Of a stretch of DNA of 34,298 nucleotides, positions 24,825 to 32,623 are shown one piece after another; within the stretch, counting starts at the first letter, position 1; each line of letters opens with the position of its first letter. Origin of the DNA: Anaerolineae bacterium (GTDB lineage Bacteria > Chloroflexota > Anaerolineae > Anaerolineales > RBG-16-64-43); NCBI GenBank assembly GCA_003141675.1, contig PLND01000100.1:1-34298 (forward strand), written 5' to 3'. Made by a program: the position numbers and the translations under genes. Below the pieces are notes generated by a model. It was not told the DNA's origin, did no database searches, and was given only the letters and a program-made list of their open reading frames with translations.

Positions 24825-27455
24825 TTAGGCGGGTGCAGTGGCTTCAGTAACTTCGGTGGCGGGAACCTGGGGCAGCAAAAAGCGGAACACCGCGCCGCCC
24901 TCGGCGGGGGAATCCACCCAGATGCGGCCGCCGTGCGCTTTCACCGCCAGGCGGCAAAAAGCCAGCCCGAGACCGAGCCCCTTGGGCGCGCCCACGCGCT
25001 CGATCCGGCTGTATTTATCGAAGATGCGGTGTCGTTCCTCGGTGGGAATCCCCGGACCGGAATCGGCCACCGAGAATAGCACCGATTGGTCAATGTTTTC
25101 CGCCGTCAGGCGGATGTTTCCGCCGCTGGGCGTGTATTTAACCGCATTGTCGAGCAGGTTGCTGATCACGCGCCGGATCATATCGGAATCGGCCTCGACG
25201 GCGGGCAGCGAGAGGGGGATGTGCATCTGCAGGATGATGCCCTTGCCTTCCGCCACCGGCTGGGCTTCCTCGACCGCCTCGGCGGCGAGCGCCGCCAGGG
25301 AAACCTTCGTTCGGCGGATTACCGCGCGTCCCTCTTCCAGCCGGCGCAGGTCGAGCAGCGAGTCGATCATTCTTGAAAGGCGGCGCGCCGAGCGCAGGGA
25401 AATCGACAGCAGCGAGCGGACCGTTTCATCGGCGGGCGGCGGGTCGTTGAGAAGCTGCAGGCTGGAAATCACGTTGCCCAGCGGCGAGCGCATATCGTGG
25501 AAAAGCATCGAAGTCAGATCGGAGCGCAGTTCGTCGAGTTCGGCCCGTTCGGCGATGTCGCGCACGATCCACTGGACCGTGTCCTGCTCCGACTCAGCCC
25601 CCGGGATGCGCTTGATATATAGTTCCACCGGTGCTTGATTGCCGCTCTTGGTGCGCAGACGAGTTTCGTAATTGCGCACATCCCCTTGCTTGATGTCGGC
25701 GAACCGCTGACCGAGCTTGCCGGTGTAGATCGGATGCAGGGCCTGGATGCGCAGCAGGAGGAGTTCCTCGCGCGAGTATCCGGTGAATTGCAGCGCGCGC
25801 GCATTGGCGTCGACGATCTTCCCGTCCAGGTCGGTGATCAGAATGGGATCGATGCTGTCCTGGAACAGGGTGAGATAGCGCTGTTCGGCAGAGCGCGTGG
25901 CGGCGAACAGCTGGGCGTGCCAAATGGCCGAAGCCGCGAGACCCGTGAGGTATTCCAGCACCTGCACCGAGGTTTCGCTGAACGCGCCGCGGCGCGGATT
26001 GATCACTTCCACCACGCCGAGGATTTTCTCGCGCAGCAGGATCGGGACGCAGGCGATGGCCCGCGTGGCGAATCCAGTCTGCTCGTCGACCTTGCCGTAG
26101 AAGCGATCGTCCAGGCGCGTATCCGCCACCACCAGCGGGCGGCCGTTTTGCACAACCCATCCGGCCACTCCCTGCCCGGGTTTAAGGCGCAGGTCCTTAA
26201 TCGAAGCGCTCTTGGGTCCGGTGGCGCTGCGGTATACAAGATCCCCGGTGGATTCTTCCGTCAGCGCGATCGAACCCGCCTCCACCCCCAGCAGCGAGAC
26301 CACCCGGCTCAGAACCTGGTTGAGCACCTCGTCCAGATCCAGGCTGGAGACGATCATACGCGTGGTTTCGGCCATGAGTGCCATGGTGCGAGTCTGCTGT
26401 TGGCTTTCGGCGTATAGCCGCGCGTTGGCAACCGCAGAGGCGGCCTGGTCGGCAAACGCCAGCACCAGCTGCGCATCGGCCTGGGTATAGGCATTGGGCA
26501 GGTAGCTGTCCACGGTGAGCACGCCCACCGGCTGGTCGAACATCAGGAGCGGGACGCCGAGCCAGCCGTGGATCTTCGAAGTTTCCGGAATATCATCGGA
26601 GCCCACCCAGCCCGGGTCGTTTTGCACGTCGTCGATGATCACGACCTTGCGTTCCTTGAATGTGCGCCAGGAAGGATTGTCTTTCTGGTAGGGGAATTGG
26701 AAATCCTGGATTTTGGAGGACTGTGAAAAGCCCCGCGAGGCCGCGACCCGCAGCATATCGCCGCTGAGGAGAAGCAGCGAGGCTGAATCGAACTTGACCA
26801 CCTGCGAAAGCTGGTCGAGGATGAGCGGGAATACTTTCTCCGGCTCCAGCGAGGAGTTGATCGTCCGAGCCACTTCCTGGAGCGTCAGGGCGAACATGCG
26901 CCGCTGGTGCTCGAGCGTATACAGCCGCGCGTTTTCCACGGCCAGGCCGACTGTTTCCGCGATCGCCGCCACCAGTTGCATGTCTTCACTGGAAAAATGG
27001 CTGGGCGAGGGATGCACCAGCGTCATCACCCCGACCACGCCCTCGCGACCCTGCAGCGGCGCGCTGATCGCCGAACGGGTGGGCTGCGACGCGTGGGCAT
27101 GGGTTGGAACCGTGGCGGGGGCGGAGGGAATCCAGCGTGGATCGTTTTGCGTATCCTCGACCAGCGCCACCTTGCCGTTGGAAAGCACCCACCCGGCCAA
27201 TCCCTGGCGGAGAACCGGCGCCATTTGCTGGACGGCTTTGGGAATGATCGATCCACCCACCGCGACGGAAGCATCCAGAACTTTGCCGCCTTCCCCCACC
27301 ACCGCGATGCTTCCGCCTGCGGCGTTGAGGGATTCCACCATCAGCTCCAGCGTACGGCTGAGCACCTCGGAAAGGTCCAGATACCGCGAGAGCTCCCGGC
27401 TGAGGTTGTAAATGACTTCCAAATGCTGGCGAACACGGTCGCTTTCGATGTTCAC
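24825..27455 (-). CDS. Sensor histidine kinase with three GAF domains and a PAS domain
   Basis: An 876-residue cytoplasmic kinase with no membrane helix evident. Three GAF domains occupy about residues 25-190, 200-355 and 370-530; a PAS domain follows (about 540-650, ITDLDGKIVDANARALQFTGYS). The transmitter has the phospho-acceptor His653 in LFHDMRSPLGNV, an N-box NLLDNAVKYTP, G1 VADSGPGIP, an F-box IFDKYSR and G2 GLGLGLAF, so it appears fully active. It starts at GTG 27455, overlapping the recombinase-like gene stop (GTGA). No response regulator is encoded nearby, so the output partner is elsewhere or is one of the neighbours. Confidence 0.9.
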   Translation of the reverse strand: MNIESDRVRQHLEVIYNLSRELSRYLDLSEVLSRTLELMVESLNAAGGSIAVVGEGGKVLDASVAVGGSIIPKAVQQMAPVLRQGLAGWVLSNGKVALVEDTQNDPRWIPSAPATVPTHAHASQPTRSAISAPLQGREGVVGVMTLVHPSPSHFSSEDMQLVAAIAETVGLAVENARLYTLEHQRRMFALTLQEVARTINSSLEPEKVFPLILDQLSQVVKFDSASLLLLSGDMLRVAASRGFSQSSKIQDFQFPYQKDNPSWRTFKERKVVIIDDVQNDPGWVGSDDIPETSKIHGWLGVPLLMFDQPVGVLTVDSYLPNAYTQADAQLVLAFADQAASAVANARLYAESQQQTRTMALMAETTRMIVSSLDLDEVLNQVLSRVVSLLGVEAGSIALTEESTGDLVYRSATGPKSASIKDLRLKPGQGVAGWVVQNGRPLVVADTRLDDRFYGKVDEQTGFATRAIACVPILLREKILGVVEVINPRRGAFSETSVQVLEYLTGLAASAIWHAQLFAATRSAEQRYLTLFQDSIDPILITDLDGKIVDANARALQFTGYSREELLLLRIQALHPIYTGKLGQRFADIKQGDVRNYETRLRTKSGNQAPVELYIKRIPGAESEQDTVQWIVRDIAERAELDELRSDLTSMLFHDMRSPLGNVISSLQLLNDPPPADETVRSLLSISLRSARRLSRMIDSLLDLRRLEEGRAVIRRTKVSLAALAAEAVEEAQPVAEGKGIILQMHIPLSLPAVEADSDMIRRVISNLLDNAVKYTPSGGNIRLTAENIDQSVLFSVADSGPGIPTEERHRIFDKYSRIERVGAPKGLGLGLAFCRLAVKAHGGRIWVDSPAEGGAVFRFLLPQVPATEVTEATAPA

Positions 27456-28426
27456 GCGGCGTCCTCCATGGACAGCGAGTATAGCACATCGGGCGGACTT
27501 TCTTCCGGGACGGATTCCATTAATCGTTCAATTTTTTTCCCCACCTCGCGCCATTGCATCCGGCTCAGCCCGAGCTTTTGACGGACTGCGTCGGGTTCGA
27601 TCCCGCGCCGGCGGTCCAACACCGCGCATGTCCACCGGCACATATCGAAGGAAAGATGTTTGGAAAGCCCGGCGTGGCTGCCGATCTCTTCCAACAGGTA
27701 CTCCAGCCTCCGCGGGGACCAGGGGAAGACCCGGTCGGACGGATCATATTGCTCCCGATAGCGCGTGTAGGCATCCACCCAGTCGCGTGAGATCGCGATT
27801 TTCCGTTCCTTGAAGCGCTGACGGGGATTCCCATAGCGAACGAATATGTAGGGCTCGGCCCCGCCGGTTTCGACGTGGTTCATACGTAATCCGATACATT
27901 CCCCTTTTTTGATTCCGGCCTGGAGCAGCAGCGAAACCAAAACGAACGGCCGGTCGTCCGGCCGGCCCTGACCGGGAGCCGCGCGCATGGCGCGCGCCGC
28001 CGTCAGCACCCGCCGGGTTTCCTCGTGCGTGAGAATTTCCGGCAACGGGCTTTGGACCAGACGCTGGACGACGGATGCGGCCGGATCGGCGGCAAGGATG
28101 CCCTCTTCGGTGAGGTGGCGAAAGAAGGATTTGACGGAGGTGATTCTGCGTGAATAGGTTTTGGGGCTGCAGGGTACCCCGCGTTCGGTTTCCATCCACC
28201 GGAAGAACTCCTGCAAATCCCTGGTCGAGATCCCACCCACAGCGCGCCCGCCTCCCAGGTAGTGCAGCAATAGGCGGAGGTCGGTAGTAAAGGCGTTGAC
28301 CGTATTCCGGGCGTTGCCGCCTGAGCGCAGGGCCTGTTCCCAGACTGCGATCGCCGCGCTGAGGGAATCCTCCCCGCGCAAATCGCCCGTATTTTCCCTG
28401 GAAAGGCTTTCCGCAGATGGCGCCAT
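27452..28426 (-). CDS. Tyrosine-recombinase-fold protein without catalytic residues
   Basis: A 324-residue protein from ATG 28426; an upstream TTG lies in the -35 box of the promoter and is excluded. The N-terminal half (about 20-115) looks like a core-binding SAM-like domain (NTVNAFTTDLRLLLHYLGG, SPKTYSRRITSVKSFFRHL). The C-terminal half follows the catalytic domain of XerC/D, but the catalytic Arg I motif TGLRxSE is QAGIKKGEC (Lys173), the HxxRH box reads DMCRW (261-265), and the tyrosine region after LG reads LGLSRMQWREV with no Tyr. It should not cut DNA, but may bind it. It is translationally coupled to the histidine kinase. Confidence 0.75.
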   Translation of the reverse strand: MAPSAESLSRENTGDLRGEDSLSAAIAVWEQALRSGGNARNTVNAFTTDLRLLLHYLGGGRAVGGISTRDLQEFFRWMETERGVPCSPKTYSRRITSVKSFFRHLTEEGILAADPAASVVQRLVQSPLPEILTHEETRRVLTAARAMRAAPGQGRPDDRPFVLVSLLLQAGIKKGECIGLRMNHVETGGAEPYIFVRYGNPRQRFKERKIAISRDWVDAYTRYREQYDPSDRVFPWSPRRLEYLLEEIGSHAGLSKHLSFDMCRWTCAVLDRRRGIEPDAVRQKLGLSRMQWREVGKKIERLMESVPEESPPDVLYSLSMEDAA

Positions 28427-28490
28427 GGTGTCCGGGGGTTCCGAGGTCCTTTCCGGCCGGCGGAAGAGATGCCACCGGCGGATGGCATCC

Positions 28491-28519
28491 AATGTATGCC
28501 GGGCGGGTCGCAGAGTCAA
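28491..28519 (-). promoter_or_regulatory. Sigma70 promoter of the recombinase-like/kinase/MBL operon
   Basis: TTGACT (28519-28514), a 17-base spacer and TACATT (28496-28491) on the minus strand. Transcription would start near 28484, giving a leader of about 58 bases before ATG 28426. Confidence 0.6.
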
Positions 28520-28569
28520 GCACCGCAGAAAGCCTTCGGACCGCTCTTGGGGAATGCGATGAGGGGATT

Positions 28570-29793
28570 TCAGGAATTTAGAATTCCGTTCAGGAGGGTG
28601 TGAATGGCGTCGTAATTGGGCAAAACGACCATCTTGCCGTCGGGTGTGATCCAGTTATCTCCGTACGTATCCGGAATGAGCGTTACTCGTGTGATCGAAG
28701 AGATGGAGATGGACGTAGCAATATCGGCAAACGGGGTGATCGCATCCAGCGTCAGGTCGCTTTCGACGTAATTGGCGAGGGTAACGAAAAAGCCGGGAAT
28801 GTTGGAAAGCGCGTTCTTATTCAGCAGCGTCTGGGCGATCCCCAGGATCACCTCCTGCTGGCGCCGGACGCGGTCGAAATCGCTGGTTGTCTTTCGGGAG
28901 CGCACATACCATAGCGCCATTTCCCCATCCATATGATGCCACCCGGTTCCCAGGGAGAAGGTGCCCATTCCCTGCCGCTTGTCGGTCAGGCCGTATTGGG
29001 AATACACATCGATCCCGCCCAGGGTGTTGATCAGCGCCTGAAACCCCGAAAAGTCCATCAGGGCGTAATGGTCGATCGTCAGGCCGAAGTTGTACCGCAT
29101 CGTGTCTTGGAAGAGGCCGAAACCCCCGCCCGGATAGTTGAGGCGCATGCCCTCACCGAATGCTGCGTTGACCCGTTCCATGCCGTAGGCGGGGATGTAG
29201 ACGTACAAATCGCGCGGAAAAGAAATCAGCGCGGCGGTTTTGTTGGTCCGATTGAGCGTGAGGATCATGATCGTATCGGTGTTGAAGGAACCGCCGGCCG
29301 GTCGCACATCGCTTCCGAGCAGGGCGATGTTCAGGATGTCGTCACTGGTCTTGAATTCCTCCACCGGCTTGGGAACCTCGATCAACGGGGGATAGATCGG
29401 CCCGGCATACGGAGCCCAGGGAGGCGAGTCCCCGGGCAGGGTCGGTGTCCGGAGCGGGGAGACCGCAATCGGAGGCTCGGTGGGTGTGCTCTGACCTTCG
29501 GGTCCAAAGGGGGTCGAGGTGGACGTCGCCGGCAGGAAGGGAGTAGGAGTCAGGGTGGGCGGCCCCTCGCGCGCCGCGACAGGGGCGTACGACCGGATGC
29601 TCAAATAAAGAATGGAACACAACACAACCATGCCGAGCGATCCCCCCAGTAGAATGTATCGGATTTTAAGATATTTCCGCAGGGATCCCGCCGCGGGAAG
29701 GCGCGGGAGACGGATCCGTCTTCCGATTGATCCCACTTGGTTCAGGACTCGGCTGACGAGTTTTTTTAAAGAGGTGATCATCCGCTGAAACAT
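28570..29793 (-). CDS. LytR-CpsA-Psr (LCP) family cell-wall ligase
   Basis: A 407-residue membrane-anchored protein. A basic N-terminus is followed by one membrane helix (about residues 45-65), a Thr/Pro-rich linker (TPTPFLPATSTSTPF and beyond) and an extracellular LCP domain. LCP motifs are intact: LLGSDVR, TDTIMILTLNR, LISFPRDLYVYIP with the lipid-phosphate-binding Arg, RVNAAF and RVRRQQEVI. It would transfer glycopolymers from lipid carriers to the cell wall. The open frame extends to 30234, but a TATAAT box at 29806-29801 places the start at ATG 29793 (leaderless) or ATG 29781. Confidence 0.88.
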   Translation of the reverse strand: MFQRMITSLKKLVSRVLNQVGSIGRRIRLPRLPAAGSLRKYLKIRYILLGGSLGMVVLCSILYLSIRSYAPVAAREGPPTLTPTPFLPATSTSTPFGPEGQSTPTEPPIAVSPLRTPTLPGDSPPWAPYAGPIYPPLIEVPKPVEEFKTSDDILNIALLGSDVRPAGGSFNTDTIMILTLNRTNKTAALISFPRDLYVYIPAYGMERVNAAFGEGMRLNYPGGGFGLFQDTMRYNFGLTIDHYALMDFSGFQALINTLGGIDVYSQYGLTDKRQGMGTFSLGTGWHHMDGEMALWYVRSRKTTSDFDRVRRQQEVILGIAQTLLNKNALSNIPGFFVTLANYVESDLTLDAITPFADIATSISISSITRVTLIPDTYGDNWITPDGKMVVLPNYDAIHTLLNGILNS

Positions 29794-29800
29794 CCCGTGC

Positions 29801-29806
29801 ATTATA
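29801..29806 (-). promoter_or_regulatory. -10 box for the LCP gene
   Basis: TATAAT on the minus strand, seven bases before ATG 29793, implying a leaderless mRNA. A weak -35 (TTCTTC) lies 17 bases upstream. Confidence 0.5.
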
Positions 29807-30105
29807 CGACTGCTTCCGGGCAGGAAGAAAATCGCATTCCTTTGGGGCAAGCGACCTCCGAAAACTCTGGTTTCCGGATGATTCCGCAAATACTGTATGT
29901 CGAATGAAAAACCATCCGACAGGATGGCGTCGCATCCCCCGATTCTTCCGAGCAAGAGTCGTGCCTGCGGGCCGCCCATCCGGCGTTCGGTCTTCCTTTT
30001 AAAGGAGTCTTTCCGGATTACCGTGAATTTCACGGGGGAAAGAAGCTGGCGGCCGTCAGGATGACCAATAAACCCTATGCCGGCTGGATCGAATGAGTGC
30101 TGGGC
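29807..30105. other. Intergenic region between divergent LCP and rplS genes
   Basis: About 300 bases between two divergent promoters. It is open in one minus-strand frame but lacks codon patterns or motifs I recognise, and the -10 box of the LCP gene excludes it from that protein. I see no RNA gene or repeat here. Confidence 0.5.
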
Positions 30106-30137
30106 TTGACAGGCATATACTCGCTGTATGGTATAAT
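30106..30137 (+). promoter_or_regulatory. Promoter of rplS
   Basis: TTGACA (30106-30111) and TATAAT (30132-30137) with an upstream TGG extension of the -10 box. The spacer of 20 bases is longer than usual, so the extended -10 element may matter more than the -35. Confidence 0.65.
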
Positions 30138-30143
30138 CTGCCC

Positions 30144-30167
30144 GCCGTCCAGGATGTTTCTGGCGGC
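30144..30167 (+). promoter_or_regulatory. Hairpin in the rplS leader
   Basis: GCCG-T-CCAG pairs with CTGG-CGGC, with one bulged T and a 7-base loop, in the 59-base leader of the L19 gene. Ribosomal protein leaders often carry autoregulatory structures; whether this one binds L19 is unknown. Confidence 0.3.
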
Positions 30168-30196
30168 AAATTGCTGTCTTTCCAGGAAAAACCACG

Positions 30197-30550
30197 ATGA
30201 ATGAAAAAATCCGGGCATTACAAGCCGCCCCCAATCCGAACGTGCCGGAACTTAATCCCGGCGATACCGTCAGCGTTCACGTGAAAATCAAGGAAGGCGA
30301 CAAAGAGCGCATCCAGGAATTCCGCGGGACGGTCATCCGCATCCGCAAAGGCGGAGCCCAGGCGAATTTCACCGTGCGACGCGTGGCCTCGCACGGGATC
30401 GGCGTCGAGCGCACCTTCCCTTCGCGCTCGCCGAGCCTGGACAAGGTGGTGGTGCAGAAGGGCGCGCGGGTCCGTCGGGCGCAACTGTATTTCCTGCGCG
30501 GCCTGCGCGGAAAGCGCGCACGCCTGCACGGAAAGTCTGAAGGCGGCTGA
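30197..30550 (+). CDS. rplS: 50S ribosomal protein L19
   Basis: A 117-residue basic protein of the normal L19 length. Conserved blocks are [51 protein letters not shown] and ARLHGK near the end; the C-terminal region [14 protein letters not shown] is typical. L19 sits at the interface of the 30S and 50S subunits. It is transcribed alone from its own promoter and followed by a clear terminator, unlike the rpsP-trmD-rplS arrangement common elsewhere. Confidence 0.97.
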   Translation: MNEKIRALQAAPNPNVPELNPGDTVSVHVKIKEGDKERIQEFRGTVIRIRKGGAQANFTVRRVASHGIGVERTFPSRSPSLDKVVVQKGARVRRAQLYFLRGLRGKRARLHGKSEGG

Positions 30551-30572
30551 GAACGACCGAAATCCGAAAATG

Positions 30573-30604
30573 AACGCGGCCTGCAGGCCGCGTTTTTATT
30601 TTAA
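30573..30604 (+). terminator. Rho-independent terminator of rplS
   Basis: AACGCGGCC-TGCA-GGCCGCGTT, a perfect 9-bp stem, followed by TTTATTTTA. Confidence 0.9.
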
Positions 30605-30615
30605 GTCCAAGAGCT

Positions 30616-30723
30616 CCCCTCATCCGGCCTTCGGCCGCCTCCCGTCGTTTTACTCCGGGACAGGTTCTCCCAGCGCTTGCCCTCGCGCAGCGGGGGTATG
30701 CTGGGAAAAGGCTGGGATGAGGG
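30616..30723. repeat. Intergenic repeat-like element with inverted ends
   Basis: About 108 bases bounded by CCCTCATCC and GGATGAGGG, with GGCCTTCGGCC and CCCAGC/GCTGGG pairs inside. It resembles short dispersed intergenic palindromes seen in many genomes. It encodes nothing obvious. Confidence 0.45.
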
Positions 30724-30798
30724 CGGATTGGAAATAAAATTTTAAAATCTTGTTCATCCCGTAAATCCTGTCTATTCCAAGCGGAATTTCCAAGCAGG

Positions 30799-30804
30799 TA
30801 TAAT
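30799..30804 (+). promoter_or_regulatory. -10 box of murI
   Basis: TATAAT in AGGTATAATCG, seven bases before the ATG at 30812, so the transcript is probably leaderless. The -35 (TTCCAA) is weak. Confidence 0.5.
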
Positions 30805-30811
30805 CGAATTC

Positions 30812-31654
30812 ATGAACAATCAACCCATCGGGGTTTTTGATTCCGGCGTTGGAGGGCTCTCGGTGCTGACCGAGCTGCGTCGGCTGCTTCCGAACGAGGA
30901 ATATCTCTTTGTTGCGGATCAGGCGCACGTGCCCTATGGCCTGCGGTCGCGTGAGGAAGTGCGGCGCTACTGTTTTGGGATCGTCGATTTCCTCCTCCGG
31001 CATGGGTCCAAATTGGTCATCGTAGCCTGCAACACCGCATCGGCGGCCGCGCTGCAGCCGCTCCGGACGATCCACCCTGACATCCCCTTTGTGGGCATGG
31101 AGCCGGCAGTCAAACCGGCGGCGGAGGAGAGCCGCCGCGGCGTGATCGGGGTAATCGCCACGGAAGCCACCTTCCAGGGCGAGCTGTTTGCGAGCGTAGT
31201 GCACCGCTACGCCCGCGGGGTGAAGGTGGTTACGCATACCGTTCCCGGTTTGGTCGAGTGGATTGAAGCGGGGGAGACTGAAGGGCCGGCGCTGGAAGCC
31301 AGGCTGCGTTTGCAATTACAACCATTGTTGGACGCGGGGATCGACGAGTTGGTACTCGGTTGCACCCATTACCCTTTCGCCCGTCAGGCGCTGCAGAACG
31401 TCGTCGGACCGGACGTGAAAATCATCGATCCGGCTCCGGCCATCGCGCGACGCACGGCCCAGGTGCTTGCCAAACGCAATCTGTGTTCAGTGGACGGGGC
31501 GGGGTCGGTGCTGTGTTTTACCAGCGGGGATCCGGATGCGTTTTCCCGCATCAGCCGGAAATTGCTGGAGGTAGAACTGCCCGTCCGGGGGATTCGATGG
31601 CCGGCGGGCTCTGCCACGGAGGGGGAATTATTCGAATCAGAAGGCGAAGGATGA
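30812..31654 (+). CDS. murI: Glutamate racemase
   Basis: A 280-residue racemase that makes D-glutamate for peptidoglycan. The N-terminal FDSGVGGLSVL (D10, S11), the first catalytic cysteine in VACNTASA (C73) and the second in LGCTHYP (C184, with H186) are all present. Length is normal. There is no Shine-Dalgarno: a TATAAT box lies seven bases before the ATG. The stop overlaps the GNAT gene start (ATGA). Confidence 0.95.
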   Translation: MNNQPIGVFDSGVGGLSVLTELRRLLPNEEYLFVADQAHVPYGLRSREEVRRYCFGIVDFLLRHGSKLVIVACNTASAAALQPLRTIHPDIPFVGMEPAVKPAAEESRRGVIGVIATEATFQGELFASVVHRYARGVKVVTHTVPGLVEWIEAGETEGPALEARLRLQLQPLLDAGIDELVLGCTHYPFARQALQNVVGPDVKIIDPAPAIARRTAQVLAKRNLCSVDGAGSVLCFTSGDPDAFSRISRKLLEVELPVRGIRWPAGSATEGELFESEGEG

Positions 31655-32187
31655 AATACCGTTTTGCCGCCGTCGAGGACGTTCCTCTGCTGGCCCGGAT
31701 GAACCGCCAATTGACGGAAGACGAGGGGCATCGGAACAGATTTCATACGGACACCTGGTTCGAAGACAGGATGCGCGATTTTATCAATGGGAATTACCGT
31801 GCGATCCTTTTCGAACGGGAGGAACGGATCGTCGCGTATGCCCTGTTTACCGATCAAACGGAAAATATCGATACCGTTTATTTGCGGCAAATTTTTGTTG
31901 AGCGGTCCTGCCGGCGGCAGGGGATAGGCCGCGATGCGATCCGGATCCTGCAGGAAGAAATCTGGCCGGCGGAGAAACGCATCACGGTGGGCGCGTTGCA
32001 GGGAAACAGGGCCGCAATCGAATTCTACCGGGCGGTCGGGTTCCGACCATATTCGATCGAAATGGAATTGCCCCCGGCTCACACGGCGCCCCCGGCCCAC
32101 ACGGCGAAGCCGGGGCGGGCTGTCCTGAGCACGGAGTGCGAAGGAGAGCCGGGGCCGATGAGGACAGGCGATTTGGAAAAAGACTGA
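31651..32187 (+). CDS. GNAT-family N-acetyltransferase
   Basis: A 178-residue acetyltransferase. The acetyl-CoA-binding motif A is IFVERSCRRQGIGRDAIRIL, with the Arg/Gln-x-x-Gly-x-Gly pattern RRQGIG, and the C-terminal motif B is LQGNRAAIEFYRAVGFRPYS. The last 35 residues after MELPP are a repeat-derived tail (PPAHTA twice, then sequence encoded by a repeat-like stretch) and are probably not part of the fold. It overlaps murI by ATGA with AAGGCGAAGG as SD. Substrate unknown. Confidence 0.85.
   Translation: MKYRFAAVEDVPLLARMNRQLTEDEGHRNRFHTDTWFEDRMRDFINGNYRAILFEREERIVAYALFTDQTENIDTVYLRQIFVERSCRRQGIGRDAIRILQEEIWPAEKRITVGALQGNRAAIEFYRAVGFRPYSIEMELPPAHTAPPAHTAKPGRAVLSTECEGEPGPMRTGDLEKD
32070..32105 (+). 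repeat. Tandem duplication of 18 bases in the GNAT tail
   Basis: Two copies of GCCCCCGGCYCACACGGC in direct tandem with one difference, encoding PPAHTA twice at the C-terminus of the acetyltransferase. Confidence 0.75.
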
Positions 32188-32406
32188 TACTGCCACTTCC
32201 GAAAGAGATCCTTGTACGCGGATTTCGCGGATTGGATTATTTACTCCAAGTGTTTGCCAGATGAAGCGGAATACGCGGATGAAAAATAGATAATTTTTTT
32301 AAAACACATTCTCCTCGAAATCTGATAATTCCGGGGAATCTACGTACGAATTTCTCCTCAAATTGCAGCACAGAAAGCGACATCATCCGGCACCTCGGCT
32401 TGTATC

Positions 32407-32436
32407 TTGACCCGGATACGCCCGGAGTGCTACAAT
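32407..32436 (+). promoter_or_regulatory. Promoter of the initiator tRNA gene
   Basis: TTGACC (32407-32412), an 18-base spacer and TACAAT (32431-32436), 25 bases before the mature tRNA. Confidence 0.6.
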
Positions 32437-32461
32437 CCCGTTTCCATTGGGGGAACATTGA

Positions 32462-32533
32462 TGCGGGGTAGAGCAGTGGCAGCTCGTCGGGCTCATAACC
32501 CGGAGGTCCTAGGTTCGAATCCTAGCCCCGCTA
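32462..32533 (+). tRNA. Initiator tRNA-Met (CAT anticodon)
   Basis: All arms fold: acceptor GCGGGG/CCCCGC (six pairs), D arm GAGC/GCTC, anticodon stem with three consecutive G-C pairs around CTCATAA, and T arm CTAGG/CCTAG with TTCGAAT loop. The three G-C pairs and the unpaired position 1-72 (T and T) are hallmarks of the initiator. The 3' CCA is not encoded (CCT follows the discriminator A). A terminator follows directly, and an integrase gene begins 90 bases downstream. Confidence 0.92.
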
Positions 32534-32541
32534 CCTAGAAG

Positions 32542-32572
32542 AACCACTGACCGCGAGGCCGGTGGTTTTTTT
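32542..32572 (+). terminator. Rho-independent terminator after the tRNA
   Basis: AACCAC pairs with GTGGTT, extended by further inner pairs, and is followed by a run of seven T. It ends the tRNA transcript before the integrase gene. Confidence 0.8.
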
Positions 32573-32623
32573 GTAGCCCGGAGGTCACAGATAGGAATTT
32601 CTCATCCCGAAGGAGATTTTCCT

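Noticed and set aside
28427-28519. Upstream TTG start of the recombinase-like protein
   Set aside because: The TTG is the start of the -35 box (TTGACT) with a well-spaced -10 box, so it is not transcribed.
29794-30234. 147-residue N-terminal extension of the LCP protein
   Set aside because: It lies upstream of a TATAAT box, runs into the rplS gene and shows no protein motif.
32205-32285. Repeated ACGCGGAT words before the tRNA
   Set aside because: Only two or three short imperfect copies; no array or clear structure.
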